The notes beneath the pieces were generated by a model that saw only the letters and a program-made list of their open reading frames with translations, had not been told where the DNA came from and ran no database searches. Source: Prevotellamassilia sp. (GTDB lineage: Bacteria; Bacteroidota; Bacteroidia; Bacteroidales; Bacteroidaceae). Taken from it: 23,268 nt of DNA. The stretch lies in the NCBI GenBank assembly GCA_018383375.1, contig JAHAWW010000235.1, positions 1 through 23,268 on the forward strand. Reading direction: 5' to 3'. The first letter of the stretch is position 1. Every line of letters begins with the position of its first letter. Made by a program: the position numbers and the translations under genes. Of this stretch, positions 1 to 7,172 are shown piece after piece.

Positions 1-161
1 GATACGTAGTCTATATATAAGTATAGGCGGTTGATTGATGTGTAAACACCGCTATTAGATGTTGAGACGCCGCTTTTATGTTCGACCACCCCACTCAGGG
101 CCGCTTGCAATTGGTTTTTCTCTATCAATTATTAAAAAATCAAAAATAATAGGTTGCGGGG
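1..161. other. Non-coding region left of the rplC promoter
   Basis: I see no credible gene here. The only notable structure is a hairpin with one bulged G, TAGGCGGT at 24-31 against ACCGCTA at 48-54. It has no clear T tract after it, so it is at best a weak candidate for the end of an upstream transcript. The conserved C-terminus of S10 (rpsJ), which normally precedes rplC, is not encoded here in any frame I can read. The sequence is AT-rich. Confidence 0.5.
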
Positions 162-192
162 TTTGTAGTTATGTTGATAATTCATAACTTTG
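162..192 (+). promoter_or_regulatory. Bacteroidota-type promoter of the rplC ribosomal operon
   Basis: TTTG at 162-165 and TAACTTTG at 185-192 are separated by 19 bases. This matches the -33 TTTG / -7 TAnnTTTG consensus recognised by the Bacteroidota primary sigma factor. Transcription should start a few bases after 192, giving a leader of about 150 nt before the rplC ATG. The bases at 189-199 (TTTGCAACCCG) recur exactly at the rpsU promoter, which suggests a shared regulatory class. The call rests on consensus match only. Confidence 0.75.
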
Positions 193-197
193 CAACC

Positions 198-350
198 CGA
201 AAAAGTAGTAAACGTCAGATAACTGCTTTGTATTAAGGGGTTAAGCCTCGAAATCACAGGTTGGCAACAACCTTCCGTCCCAAATCTCTGCAGGGTTGGG
301 GCTACGGAGACCAAGAAATCAATTTACATCTAAAATAATTAAAGACTGAA
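198..350 (+). ncRNA. Putative structured 5' leader of the rplC operon
   Basis: The leader between promoter and rplC contains adjacent hairpins readable by eye. Hairpin 1 is AGGTTG (258-263), loop GCAA (264-267, a GNRA tetraloop), CAACCT (268-273). Hairpin 2 starts at the next base: TCCGT CCCAA (274-283) pairs with TTGGG (296-300) and ACGGA (304-308), leaving a 12-nt loop and a 3-nt bulge (301-303). A small TTAA-GGGG-TTAA hairpin lies upstream at about 233-244. Two clean stems end to end, 40 nt before a ribosomal operon, look like an autoregulatory ribosomal-protein leader. The ligand (L3, L4 or another product of the operon) is unknown. There is no terminator-like T tract, so control would more likely act on translation. 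No match to a named RNA family can be claimed without a covariance search. Confidence 0.55.
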
Positions 351-968
351 ATGCCAGGATTATTAGGAAAGAAAATCGGAATGACATCCGTTTTCAGTGC
401 CGACGGCAAGAATGTGCCGTGCACTGTAATCGAAGTAGGTCCTTGTGTGGTCACTCAGATCAAAAGCGTCGAGAAAGACGGTTATGACGCCATTCAAGTG
501 GGTTTTCAGGATGCTAAGGAGAAAAACACCTCAGCACCTCTCATGGGTCACTTTAAGAAGGCCGGTGTAACCCCCAAGCGTCATTTGGCTGAGTTTAAGG
601 GCTTTGACAAGGAATTTAACCTTGGTGACACCATTACCGTTGATATCTTCAGCGATGCTGACTATGTTGACGTGATTGGTACGTCTAAAGGAAAGGGTTT
701 CCAGGGCGTTATGAAGCGTCATGGTTTCGGTGGTGTAGGTCAGTCTACACACGGTCAGGACGACCGCGCCCGCAAACCGGGTTCAATCGGCGCCTGCTCT
801 TATCCCGCCAAGGTATTTAAAGGTACGCGTATGGGTGGCCAAATGGGTGGCGACCGCGTAACTACGCAAAACCTGAAAGTTTTGAAGGTAATCCCCGAAC
901 ACAACCTCTTGCTCATCAAAGGCTCTGTGGCCGGTTGCAAAGGTTCAATCGTAATAATTGAGAAGTAA
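351..968 (+). CDS. rplC: 50S ribosomal protein L3 (uL3)
   Basis: 205 residues, normal length for bacterial L3. L3 is a primary 23S rRNA binder whose extended central loop reaches the peptidyl-transferase centre. The N-terminus MPGLLGKKIGMTSVF and the central GKGFQGVMKRHGFGG and GSIGACSYPAKVFKGTRMGGQMGGDRVT blocks are diagnostic; the GGQMG segment holds the glutamine that is methylated in some bacteria. The ATG follows an A-rich stretch with no Shine-Dalgarno. It is the first gene after the promoter and leader, and rplD starts two bases after its stop. In most relatives rpsJ precedes it, but not within this window. Confidence 0.98.
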   Translation: MPGLLGKKIGMTSVFSADGKNVPCTVIEVGPCVVTQIKSVEKDGYDAIQVGFQDAKEKNTSAPLMGHFKKAGVTPKRHLAEFKGFDKEFNLGDTITVDIFSDADYVDVIGTSKGKGFQGVMKRHGFGGVGQSTHGQDDRARKPGSIGACSYPAKVFKGTRMGGQMGGDRVTTQNLKVLKVIPEHNLLLIKGSVAGCKGSIVIIEK

Positions 969-970
969 TA

Positions 971-1600
971 ATGGAACTTAGCGTATTAGATATTAAAGGC
1001 CAGGACACCGGCAAAAAGGTGGTCCTCGATGATGCTGTGTTCGGTATCGAACCTAACGACCATGCTATCTATCTTGACGTGAAGCGCTATCTCGCTGCTC
1101 AGCGTCAGGGTACGGCTAAGTCAAAAGAAAGAAGTGAAATCAGCGGCTCAACCCGCAAACTTGGACGTCAGAAGGGTGGCGGCGGTGCACGTCGCGGTGA
1201 CATCAATTCACCTCTGCTCGTAGGTGGTGCCCGTGTTTTCGGTCCGAAGCCCCGCAACTACAGCATTAAACTCAACAAAAAGGTGACCGCTCTCGCTCGT
1301 CGCAGCGCACTCAGCTACAAAGTTCAGGAAAATGCACTTGTTGTGGTTGAAGACTTTACTTTTGACGCACCCAAGACAAAATCATTCATTGAGGTGTTGA
1401 ACAACCTCCAGCTCGCCGACAAGAAGGTGCTCGTTGTTCTCCCCGGTTCAGACAAGAACGTTTATCTCTCAGCACGCAACCTGCCCAATGCCAAATTGGC
1501 TATCGCCAGCGATATCAACACCTACGGTGTGCTCAATGCCGGCGTGATGGTTGTTACGGAAGGCTCAATCGAAAAGATTCAAGCAGTCTTGGCGAAATAA
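971..1600 (+). CDS. rplD: 50S ribosomal protein L4 (uL4)
   Basis: 209 residues. L4 folds early onto 23S rRNA domain I and lines the peptide exit tunnel with L22. A globular domain flanks a long basic glycine-rich tunnel loop at about residues 58-105 (GSTRKLGRQKGGGGARRGDIN then GPKPRNYS, read in two parts). The ATG lies two bases after the rplC stop, so translation is probably coupled. In E. coli L4 also represses its own operon; whether it binds the leader seen upstream here is an open question. Confidence 0.97.
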   Translation: MELSVLDIKGQDTGKKVVLDDAVFGIEPNDHAIYLDVKRYLAAQRQGTAKSKERSEISGSTRKLGRQKGGGGARRGDINSPLLVGGARVFGPKPRNYSIKLNKKVTALARRSALSYKVQENALVVVEDFTFDAPKTKSFIEVLNNLQLADKKVLVVLPGSDKNVYLSARNLPNAKLAIASDINTYGVLNAGVMVVTEGSIEKIQAVLAK

Positions 1601-1625
1601 ACAATAACAAGCTAACAACAACGAA

Positions 1626-1916
1626 ATGGCATTTATCATAAAACCCCTTATCACTGAAAAAGCCAACAAGCTCACCGAAAAACGTAATGTTTATACGTTT
1701 ATCGTGCGCCCCGAAGCCAACAAGAGTGAAATCAAGGCAGAGGTTCAGGCTATGTATGGTGTGAAAGTGGATAGCGTAAACACTTGCATCTATGCAGGTA
1801 AGAATAAAAGCCGCTATACCCGCTCCGGCCTTGTGAAAGGTCGTACAAACGCTTTCAAGAAAGCATGTGTAACCCTTAAGGAGGGCGAAACAATCGATTT
1901 TTATAGCAATATCTAA
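1626..1916 (+). CDS. rplW: 50S ribosomal protein L23 (uL23)
   Basis: 96 residues, usual for bacterial L23. It sits at the tunnel exit and is a docking site for trigger factor and SRP. The start IIKPLITEKANKL and the core YTFIVRPEANKSEIKAEVQAMYGVKV are the family signature. It lies 25 bases after rplD and 7 bases before rplB. The ATG is preceded by an A-rich sequence with no Shine-Dalgarno. Confidence 0.97.
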   Translation: MAFIIKPLITEKANKLTEKRNVYTFIVRPEANKSEIKAEVQAMYGVKVDSVNTCIYAGKNKSRYTRSGLVKGRTNAFKKACVTLKEGETIDFYSNI

Positions 1917-1923
1917 ATAAAAG

Positions 1924-2748
1924 ATGGCAGTACGTAAATTCAAGCCCACAACACCGGGCCAGAGACACAAGATTATTGGTACGTTCGAAGAAATCACTGC
2001 ATCCGTACCAGAAAAATCTCTCGTTTGCGGTAAGATCTCAACTGGTGGTCGTAACCACGCCGGTAAAATGACGGTTCGTTATATCGGCGGCGGTCACAAA
2101 CGCAAGTTCCGTTTCATTGACTTCAAACGTGAGAAAGATGGTGTTCCCGCTGTCGTAAAAACAATCGAATACGACCCCAACCGTTCGGCTCGTATCGCTT
2201 TGCTCTTTTACGCAGACGGTGAAAAACGTTACATTATCGCTCCCAACGGTCTGAAGGTTGGTGCGCAGCTCATGTCAGGTGCTGACGCCGCTCCTGAGGT
2301 AGGTAACAGCCTTCCCCTGAAGAACATTCCCGTAGGTACCGTTATTCACAACATCGAGCTCCGCCCCGGACAAGGTGCTATCCTCGTTCGTTCAGCTGGT
2401 AACTTCGCTCAGCTCACCTCTCGTGAAGGTGACTACTGTGTTGTTAAGTTGCCTTCAGGCGAAACTCGCAAGATTTTGAGTGCTTGCAAGGCTACTGTAG
2501 GTAGTGTGGGCAACTCAGACCACGCTCTCGAAAGCTCTGGTAAAGCAGGTCGCTCTCGCTGGCTCGGTCGTCGTCCTCACAACCGTGGTGTCGTTATGAA
2601 CCCTGTAGACCACCCGATGGGTGGTGGTGAAGGTCGCCAGTCTGGTGGTCACCCCCGCTCACGTACCGGTCTGTATGCTAAGGGTCTGAAGACACGCTCA
2701 CCGAAGAAGCAGTCCAATAAGTACATTATTGAAAGACGTAAAAAGTAA
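1924..2748 (+). CDS. rplB: 50S ribosomal protein L2 (uL2)
   Basis: 274 residues, full length. L2 is an RNA-binding protein at the subunit interface needed for subunit joining and peptidyl-transferase assembly. The N-terminal OB-fold carries GGRNHAGKMTVRYIGGGHKRKFR. The C-terminal part holds VMNPVDHPMGGGEGRQSGGHPRS, including the conserved histidine near the catalytic centre, and a basic tail ending SNKYIIERRKK. It is seven bases downstream of rplW in the same transcript. Confidence 0.98.
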   Translation: MAVRKFKPTTPGQRHKIIGTFEEITASVPEKSLVCGKISTGGRNHAGKMTVRYIGGGHKRKFRFIDFKREKDGVPAVVKTIEYDPNRSARIALLFYADGEKRYIIAPNGLKVGAQLMSGADAAPEVGNSLPLKNIPVGTVIHNIELRPGQGAILVRSAGNFAQLTSREGDYCVVKLPSGETRKILSACKATVGSVGNSDHALESSGKAGRSRWLGRRPHNRGVVMNPVDHPMGGGEGRQSGGHPRSRTGLYAKGLKTRSPKKQSNKYIIERRKK

Positions 2749-2770
2749 CAAGCACTAAAATAGAACATCT

Positions 2771-3040
2771 ATGAGTCGTTCATTAAAAAAAGGCCCTTAC
2801 ATAGCTGTCTCTTTGGAGAAGAAAATTCTCGCCATGAACGAAAGTGGCAAAAAGAGCGTTGTTAAGACCTGGGCACGCGCTTCAATGATTTCGCCCGATT
2901 TCGTTGGCCATACCGTAGCCGTACACAACGGCAACAAGTTTATCCCTGTTTACGTAACGGAAAATATGGTAGGCCACAAACTCGGTGAATTTGCACCCAC
3001 TCGCAAGTTCGGCGGCCACGCAGGTAACAAGAAAAAGTAA
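2771..3040 (+). CDS. rpsS: 30S ribosomal protein S19 (uS19)
   Basis: 89 residues, typical. S19 binds the head of the 30S subunit with S13 and contacts the A-site tRNA. Diagnostic features are the N-terminus MSRSLKKGPYIA, the central WARASMISPDFVGHTVAVHNG and the C-terminal GHKLGEFAPTRKFGGHAGNKKK. It lies 22 bases after rplB. The start context is A-rich without a Shine-Dalgarno. Confidence 0.98.
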   Translation: MSRSLKKGPYIAVSLEKKILAMNESGKKSVVKTWARASMISPDFVGHTVAVHNGNKFIPVYVTENMVGHKLGEFAPTRKFGGHAGNKKK

Positions 3041-3080
3041 GAGCTCGACATCCAACCGACATTAAAAAGAAAAATAATAA

Positions 3081-3479
3081 ATGGGAGCAAGAAAAAGATT
3101 AGCGGCTGAAGCAAGAAAAGAAGCCCGCAAGACCCAATATTTCGCTAAACTGCGAAATGTTCCCTCCTCTCCCCGCAAGATGCGCTACGTGGTAGACCTC
3201 GTGCGCGGTATGGAGGTAAATCGCGCCCTCGGTACGCTCAAATTCTCAAAGAAAGCAGCCTCACTCGACGTTGAAAAAGTGTTGCGCTCTGCTATCGCCA
3301 ACTGGGAACAGAAGAATGACCGTAAAGCTGAGGAAGGCGAATTGTACATCACCCGTATCTTCGTTGACGAAGGCGTTACACTCAAGCGTATGCGTCCCGC
3401 ACCTCAAGGCCGTGGCTATCGCATCCGCAAACGTTCAAACCATGTCACGATTTTCGTGGGTACCAAAACTAATGATTAA
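3081..3479 (+). CDS. rplV: 50S ribosomal protein L22 (uL22)
   Basis: 132 residues, with an N-terminal extension (MGARKRLAAEARKEARK) relative to the ~110-residue E. coli protein, as often seen in Bacteroidota. L22 spans the large subunit, and its beta-hairpin (around RPAPQGRGYRIRKRSNH, near the C-terminus) lines the exit tunnel where macrolide-resistance mutations arise in other bacteria. The core SSPRKMRYVVDLVRGMEVNRA is the family signature. The 40-base gap before it is one of the larger ones in this part of the operon and has no obvious structure. Confidence 0.97.
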   Translation: MGARKRLAAEARKEARKTQYFAKLRNVPSSPRKMRYVVDLVRGMEVNRALGTLKFSKKAASLDVEKVLRSAIANWEQKNDRKAEEGELYITRIFVDEGVTLKRMRPAPQGRGYRIRKRSNHVTIFVGTKTND

Positions 3480-3492
3480 CTGAAAGACAAGT

Positions 3493-4224
3493 ATGGGACA
3501 AAAAGTAAATCCGATAAGTAACCGACTTGGAATTATCCGCGGCTGGGACTCAAACTGGTTCGGAGGCTCTAACTTCGGTGACAACTTGCTCGAAGATAGC
3601 AAAATCCGTAAATATCTTGAAGCCCGTTTGGCTAAAGCCAGCGTCTCTCGCATCGTGATTGAGCGTACACCCAAACTCATTACCATCACCGTATGCACAT
3701 CACGCCCGGGTTTAATCATTGGTAAAGGTGGACAGGAAGTCGACAAACTCAAAGGCGAGTTGAAAAAGGTCACCGACAAAGAGGTGCAAATCAATATTTT
3801 TGAGATTAAGCGCCCCGACCTCGACGCCACAATCGTAGGTAAGAGCATCGCTCGCCAGGTTGAAGGCAAGATTGCTTACCGCCGCGCCATCAAGATGGCT
3901 ATCGCCAACGCTATGCACGCCGGTGCCGAAGGTATCAAAGTGCAAATCTGCGGACGTCTCAATGGTGCTGAAATGGCACGTAAGGAAATGTTCAAAGAAG
4001 GCCGTACGCCTCTGCACACTTTCCGCGCCGACATCGACTACTGTCAGACCGAAGCCCTTACAAAGGTGGGTCTGCTCGGCATCAAGGTTTGGATTTGCCG
4101 TGGCGAAGTATATGGCAAACGTGACCTCGCACCTAACTTTACTCCTGAAAAGGACAATGGCCGTGGCAATGGTTATGGCAATGGTGGCCGTAAGTTCCGT
4201 GGCAAAAGAAACAACAACCGCTAA
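3493..4224 (+). CDS. rpsC: 30S ribosomal protein S3 (uS3)
   Basis: 243 residues. S3 is a head protein at the mRNA entry channel with helicase-related function. The type II KH domain shows SRPGLIIGKGGQEVD, with the GKGG loop at residues 77-80. The C-terminal domain contains GVKVWICRGEVYGKR or its close equivalent (read GIKVWICRGEVYGKR). After about residue 222 a low-complexity Gly/Asn/Arg tail follows (NGRGNGYGNGGRKFRGKRNNNR in part). It is encoded by short repeats of GGCAATGG and GGCCGTGG, so its length may vary between strains. Confidence 0.98.
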   Translation: MGQKVNPISNRLGIIRGWDSNWFGGSNFGDNLLEDSKIRKYLEARLAKASVSRIVIERTPKLITITVCTSRPGLIIGKGGQEVDKLKGELKKVTDKEVQINIFEIKRPDLDATIVGKSIARQVEGKIAYRRAIKMAIANAMHAGAEGIKVQICGRLNGAEMARKEMFKEGRTPLHTFRADIDYCQTEALTKVGLLGIKVWICRGEVYGKRDLAPNFTPEKDNGRGNGYGNGGRKFRGKRNNNR

Positions 4225-4237
4225 AAGTTAGAGTATT

Positions 4238-4663
4238 ATGTTACAACCCAAAAGAACAAAATACAGAAGACCGCAAAAGGGCCGCTGCAAAGGTAACGCC
4301 CACCGCGGCACACAGCTGGCTTTCGGTAGCTTCGGCATTAAGAGTCTCGACACACACTGGCTCACCGGCCGTCAAATCGAAGCTGCGCGTATTGCAATGA
4401 CCCGTTATATGCAGCGTGAGGGTCAGAGCTGGATTCGCATCTTCCCCGACAAACCTATCACCAAGAAACCTGCCGACGTACGTATGGGTAAGGGTAAAGG
4501 TGATCCCGTCGGTTATGTATTCCCCATCACTCCGGGCCGTATCATCTTTGAGATTGAAGGCGTTCCCTTTGATGTGGCAAAAGAAGCCCTGCGCCTCGCC
4601 GCTCAAAAACTTCCCGTAACCACAAAATTCATCGTAAGACCTGACTACGATCAAAAGGCTTGA
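4238..4663 (+). CDS. rplP: 50S ribosomal protein L16 (uL16)
   Basis: 141 residues, near the usual 136-144. L16 organises the A-site side of the large subunit and is added late in assembly. Markers are the basic N-terminus MLQPKRTKYRRPQKGRCKG, the central GSFGIKSLDTHWLTGRQIEAAR and KPADVRMGKGKGDPVGYV. The conserved arginine in the last block is the one hydroxylated in some bacteria. The stop lies two bases before the likely rpmC ATG, so the two genes are probably translationally coupled. Confidence 0.98.
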   Translation: MLQPKRTKYRRPQKGRCKGNAHRGTQLAFGSFGIKSLDTHWLTGRQIEAARIAMTRYMQREGQSWIRIFPDKPITKKPADVRMGKGKGDPVGYVFPITPGRIIFEIEGVPFDVAKEALRLAAQKLPVTTKFIVRPDYDQKA

Positions 4664-4665
4664 TT

Positions 4666-4860
4666 ATGAAGATTGCAGAAATTAGACAAATTCCCGCCAA
4701 TGAATTGGCTGAGCGTATTGATGCCGAAGTGGCTAAATACAACCAGATGTGCATCAATCATAGCGTCTCTCCTCTTGAAAATCCTTCACAGATTAAGGCC
4801 GCACGTCGTACGATTGCCCGAATGAAAACTGTGTTGAGAGAACTTGAACTTAACAAATAA
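4666..4860 (+). CDS. rpmC: 50S ribosomal protein L29 (uL29)
   Basis: 64 residues from the ATG at 4666 (MKIAEIRQIPANELAERID). A longer reading from the TTG at 4660 would add only two residues and overlap the rplP stop; the ATG is preferred. L29 is a small two-helix protein near the tunnel exit, next to L23, and contributes to the trigger factor site. The sequence is mainly helical and charged, with NPSQIKAARRTIARMKTVLRE as the recognisable C-terminal helix. Confidence 0.95.
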   Translation: MKIAEIRQIPANELAERIDAEVAKYNQMCINHSVSPLENPSQIKAARRTIARMKTVLRELELNK

Positions 4861-4871
4861 AATCAGTTCGG

Positions 4872-5129
4872 ATGGAAGCTAGAAATTTAAGAAAAACAAG
4901 ACAGGGTGTTGTTATCAGCGCTAAGATGGACAAAACCATTGTAGTGGCTGCCAAGTTCAAAGAGAAGCACCCCATATATGGTAAATTCGTCTCCAAGACT
5001 AAGAAGTATCATGTTCACGACGAGAAGAATGACTGCAACGTAGGCGATACGGTAGCAATCATGGAAACTCGCCCTTTGAGCAAGACCAAACGTTGGAGAG
5101 TTGTAGAAATCGTTGAAAGAGCTAAGTAA
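4872..5129 (+). CDS. rpsQ: 30S ribosomal protein S17 (uS17)
   Basis: 85 residues, usual length. S17 is a primary 16S rRNA binder with an OB-fold. The stretch RKTRQGVVISAKMDKTIVVAA and the C-terminal GDTVAIMETRPLSKTKRWRVVEI are family hallmarks. It sits 11 bases after rpmC, and rplN begins two bases after its stop, consistent with tight coupling within the spc-type block. Confidence 0.97.
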   Translation: MEARNLRKTRQGVVISAKMDKTIVVAAKFKEKHPIYGKFVSKTKKYHVHDEKNDCNVGDTVAIMETRPLSKTKRWRVVEIVERAK

Positions 5130-5131
5130 TT

Positions 5132-5497
5132 ATGATACAAACTGAGTCCAGACTTACAGTTGCCGATAACAGCGGCGCTCGCGAAGCTCTCTGTATCCGC
5201 GTACTCGGCGGTACAAAGCGTCGCTATGCTTCTGTTGGTGACGTGATTGTCGTTGCAGTAAAGAACGTCATCCCGTCAAGTGAAATTAAAAAAGGTGCTG
5301 TTTCAAAAGCCTTGATCGTACGCACGAAGAAAGAAATCCGTCGCGCCGACGGTTCTTACATCCGTTTCGATGACAACGCTTGCGTGTTGCTCAACAATGC
5401 CGGTGAGTTGCGCGGAAGCCGTATCTTCGGTCCGGTTGCCCGTGAACTTCGTGCCGTCAACATGAAGGTCGTATCTTTGGCACCCGAGGTTCTTTAA
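5132..5497 (+). CDS. rplN: 50S ribosomal protein L14 (uL14)
   Basis: 121 residues, standard. L14 forms an intersubunit bridge with 16S helix 44 and is the docking site of the silencing factor RsfS. The N-terminus MIQTESRLTVADNSGAREALCIRVLGG, the KKGAVSKALIVRTKKE segment and the C-terminal GSRIFGPVARELR are diagnostic. The ATG is two bases downstream of rpsQ. Confidence 0.98.
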   Translation: MIQTESRLTVADNSGAREALCIRVLGGTKRRYASVGDVIVVAVKNVIPSSEIKKGAVSKALIVRTKKEIRRADGSYIRFDDNACVLLNNAGELRGSRIFGPVARELRAVNMKVVSLAPEVL

Positions 5498-5518
5498 TTA
5501 AAGTAAACAAGATTAGTA

Positions 5519-5839
5519 ATGGCAAAATTACATATCAAGACAGGCGATATGGTGTTCGTCAACACCGGCAAGGACAAAGGCAAGACCGGTAAGGTCCTCA
5601 AAGTCCTTGTTTCAGAACAGCGTGCCATCGTCGAAGGCGCTAACATCGTGACCAAGAGTCAGAAACCCAGCGCTAAGAACCCCCAAGGTGGTTTTGTGAA
5701 GATGGAAGCCCCCATCCACATCTCCAACCTCAATGTGCTCGATCCTCAGAGCAACAAGCCGACTCGCATCGGCCGTCGCAAGAATGAGGAAGGCAAATTG
5801 GTTCGTTATGCTAAAAAATCAGGAGAGGAGATTAAGTAA
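5519..5839 (+). CDS. rplX: 50S ribosomal protein L24 (uL24)
   Basis: 106 residues. L24 is one of the two assembly-initiator proteins of the large subunit and lies at the tunnel exit. An N-terminal KOW motif is clear (GDMVFVNTGKDKGKTGKVLKV, residues about 8-28), followed by VEGANIVTKSQKP. The stop TAA overlaps the rplE ATG by one base (TAATG), a classic coupling arrangement. The last codons also contain AGGAGAGGAG, a Shine-Dalgarno-like purine run about ten bases before the rplE start. Confidence 0.97.
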   Translation: MAKLHIKTGDMVFVNTGKDKGKTGKVLKVLVSEQRAIVEGANIVTKSQKPSAKNPQGGFVKMEAPIHISNLNVLDPQSNKPTRIGRRKNEEGKLVRYAKKSGEEIK

Positions 5840-6396
5840 TGAGTAATACAGCAAGTCTTAAAAAGGAATACGCCGAGCGCATTGCCCCGGCCTTGATGAA
5901 GCAGTTCAACTATTCTTCTTCAATGCAAATTCCCGTACTCAAGAAGATTGTCATCAATCAGGGCTTGGGTATCGCCACTGCCGACAAGAAGATTATTGAT
6001 GTAGCCATCAATGAGCTTACTGCAATTACCGGCCAGAAAGCCGTTCCCACGCTTTCACGCAAAGACGTGTCAAACTTCAAACTTCGTAAGAAGATGCCTA
6101 TCGGCGTTACTGTGACACTGCGTCGTGAGCGTATGTATGAATTCCTTGAGAAGCTCGTGCGCGTGGCTTTGCCCCGTATTCGCGACTTCAAAGGTATCCA
6201 GAGCAAACTTGATGGCCGCGGCAACTACACCCTCGGTATTCAGGAGCAGATTATCTTCCCCGAAATCAACATCGACGCCATTGACCGTCTGCTCGGTATG
6301 AACATCACTTTCGTTACGAGTGCTCCTACCGACGAAGAGGGTTACGCTCTTCTCAAAGAGTTCGGTCTGCCTTTCAAAAACGCTAATAACAAATAA
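5839..6396 (+). CDS. rplE: 50S ribosomal protein L5 (uL5)
   Basis: 185 residues. L5 binds 5S rRNA and contacts P-site tRNA in the central protuberance. Diagnostic segments are KKIVINQGLGIATADKK, LTAITGQKAVPTLSRKDVSNFKLR, and FPEINIDAIDRLLGMNITFVTSA. The ATG shares its A with the rplX stop. A long antisense reading frame across this gene is a codon-bias shadow. Confidence 0.98.
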   Translation: MSNTASLKKEYAERIAPALMKQFNYSSSMQIPVLKKIVINQGLGIATADKKIIDVAINELTAITGQKAVPTLSRKDVSNFKLRKKMPIGVTVTLRRERMYEFLEKLVRVALPRIRDFKGIQSKLDGRGNYTLGIQEQIIFPEINIDAIDRLLGMNITFVTSAPTDEEGYALLKEFGLPFKNANNK

Positions 6397-6402
6397 TACG
6401 AT

Positions 6403-6705
6403 ATGGCAAAAGAATCAATGAAAGCTCGTGAGGTTAAGCGAGCCAAATTAGTCGCCAAGTATGCTGAGAAGCGCAAAGCGTTGAAGGAAATTGTCAACAA
6501 GTCAAACGATCCTGCAGAAGCATACGAAGCAGCTCGTAAACTTCAGGCAATTCCCCGTAATGCAAACCCCATCCGCCTTCACAACCGTTGCAAACTGACC
6601 GGTCGTCCCAAGGGTTACATCCGTCTCTTCGGTCTTTCCCGTATTCAGTTCCGCGAGATGGCCTCAAACGGTCTCATCCCTGGTGTGAAGAAAGCCAGCT
6701 GGTAA
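6403..6705 (+). CDS. rpsN: 30S ribosomal protein S14, zinc-free long form (uS14)
   Basis: 100 residues. S14 is a late-assembling head protein. This is the long form without the two CxxC zinc-binding pairs of the ~61-residue form; only one cysteine is present (NRCKLTGRPKGYIRLFGLSR). The C-terminus REMASNGLIPGVKKASW is characteristic. It is followed by 67 untranslated bases holding a small hairpin, the longest gap of the spc-type block. Confidence 0.97.
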   Translation: MAKESMKAREVKRAKLVAKYAEKRKALKEIVNKSNDPAEAYEAARKLQAIPRNANPIRLHNRCKLTGRPKGYIRLFGLSRIQFREMASNGLIPGVKKASW

Positions 6706-6772
6706 TGGCATCCCAAGAAACAAATTCTATTTTTTAATATTGTCGGGGAGTCCCGATTAATTAAAACACATT
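6706..6772 (+). promoter_or_regulatory. Untranslated spacer with hairpin before rpsH
   Basis: Most neighbouring genes are separated by 1-25 bases, but 67 bases separate rpsN and rpsH. The spacer contains a T-rich run (6729-6735) followed by a perfect 5-bp hairpin: TCGGG at 6743-6747, loop GAGT, CCCGA at 6752-6756. TAATATTG at 6735-6742 resembles a -7 element with one mismatch, but no -33 element sits at the right distance. The hairpin could affect mRNA stability or act in control by a ribosomal protein; the function is unknown. Confidence 0.4.
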
Positions 6773-7168
6773 ATGACTGATCCAATAGCAGATTATTTGA
6801 CGCGATTGCGCAACGCTATCCAGGCCAAGCACCGTGTAGTTGAAGTGCCCGCATCAAATTTGAAGAAGGACATCACCAAAATCCTTTTCGAGAAAGGATA
6901 CATTCTCAACTTCAAGTTTGAGGAAGATGGTCCTCAAGGTACAATCAAAATCGCTCTGAAGTATGATCCCCAGAGCAAGGTTAACGCCATCAAGAGCTTA
7001 ACCCGTGTTTCCAAGCCCGGTATGCGTAAATACACCGGCTATCGTGAAATGCCGAGAGTAATTAACGGATTGGGTATTGCTATCATATCCACTTCCAAAG
7101 GTGTGATGACCGACAAAGAAGCCGCCGAGCTCAAGATTGGTGGTGAAGTCCTTTGCTACGTTTACTAA
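6773..7168 (+). CDS. rpsH: 30S ribosomal protein S8 (uS8)
   Basis: 131 residues, standard. S8 binds 16S helix 21 in the central domain and, in E. coli, represses the spc operon. Markers are MTDPIADYLTRLRNAI, the RVSKPGMRKYTGYREMPRVINGLG core and the C-terminal ISTSKGVMTDKEAAELKIGGEVLCYVY. It follows the 67-base structured spacer, which makes local control of S8 worth considering. Confidence 0.98.
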   Translation: MTDPIADYLTRLRNAIQAKHRVVEVPASNLKKDITKILFEKGYILNFKFEEDGPQGTIKIALKYDPQSKVNAIKSLTRVSKPGMRKYTGYREMPRVINGLGIAIISTSKGVMTDKEAAELKIGGEVLCYVY

Positions 7169-7172
7169 TATT

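Noticed and set aside
24..54. Terminator of an upstream operon
   Set aside because: The hairpin has a bulge, a 16-base loop and no T tract, which is too weak to call.
132..314. 60-codon minus-strand open frame upstream of rplC
   Set aside because: It overlaps the promoter and the structured leader, and has no recognisable motif.
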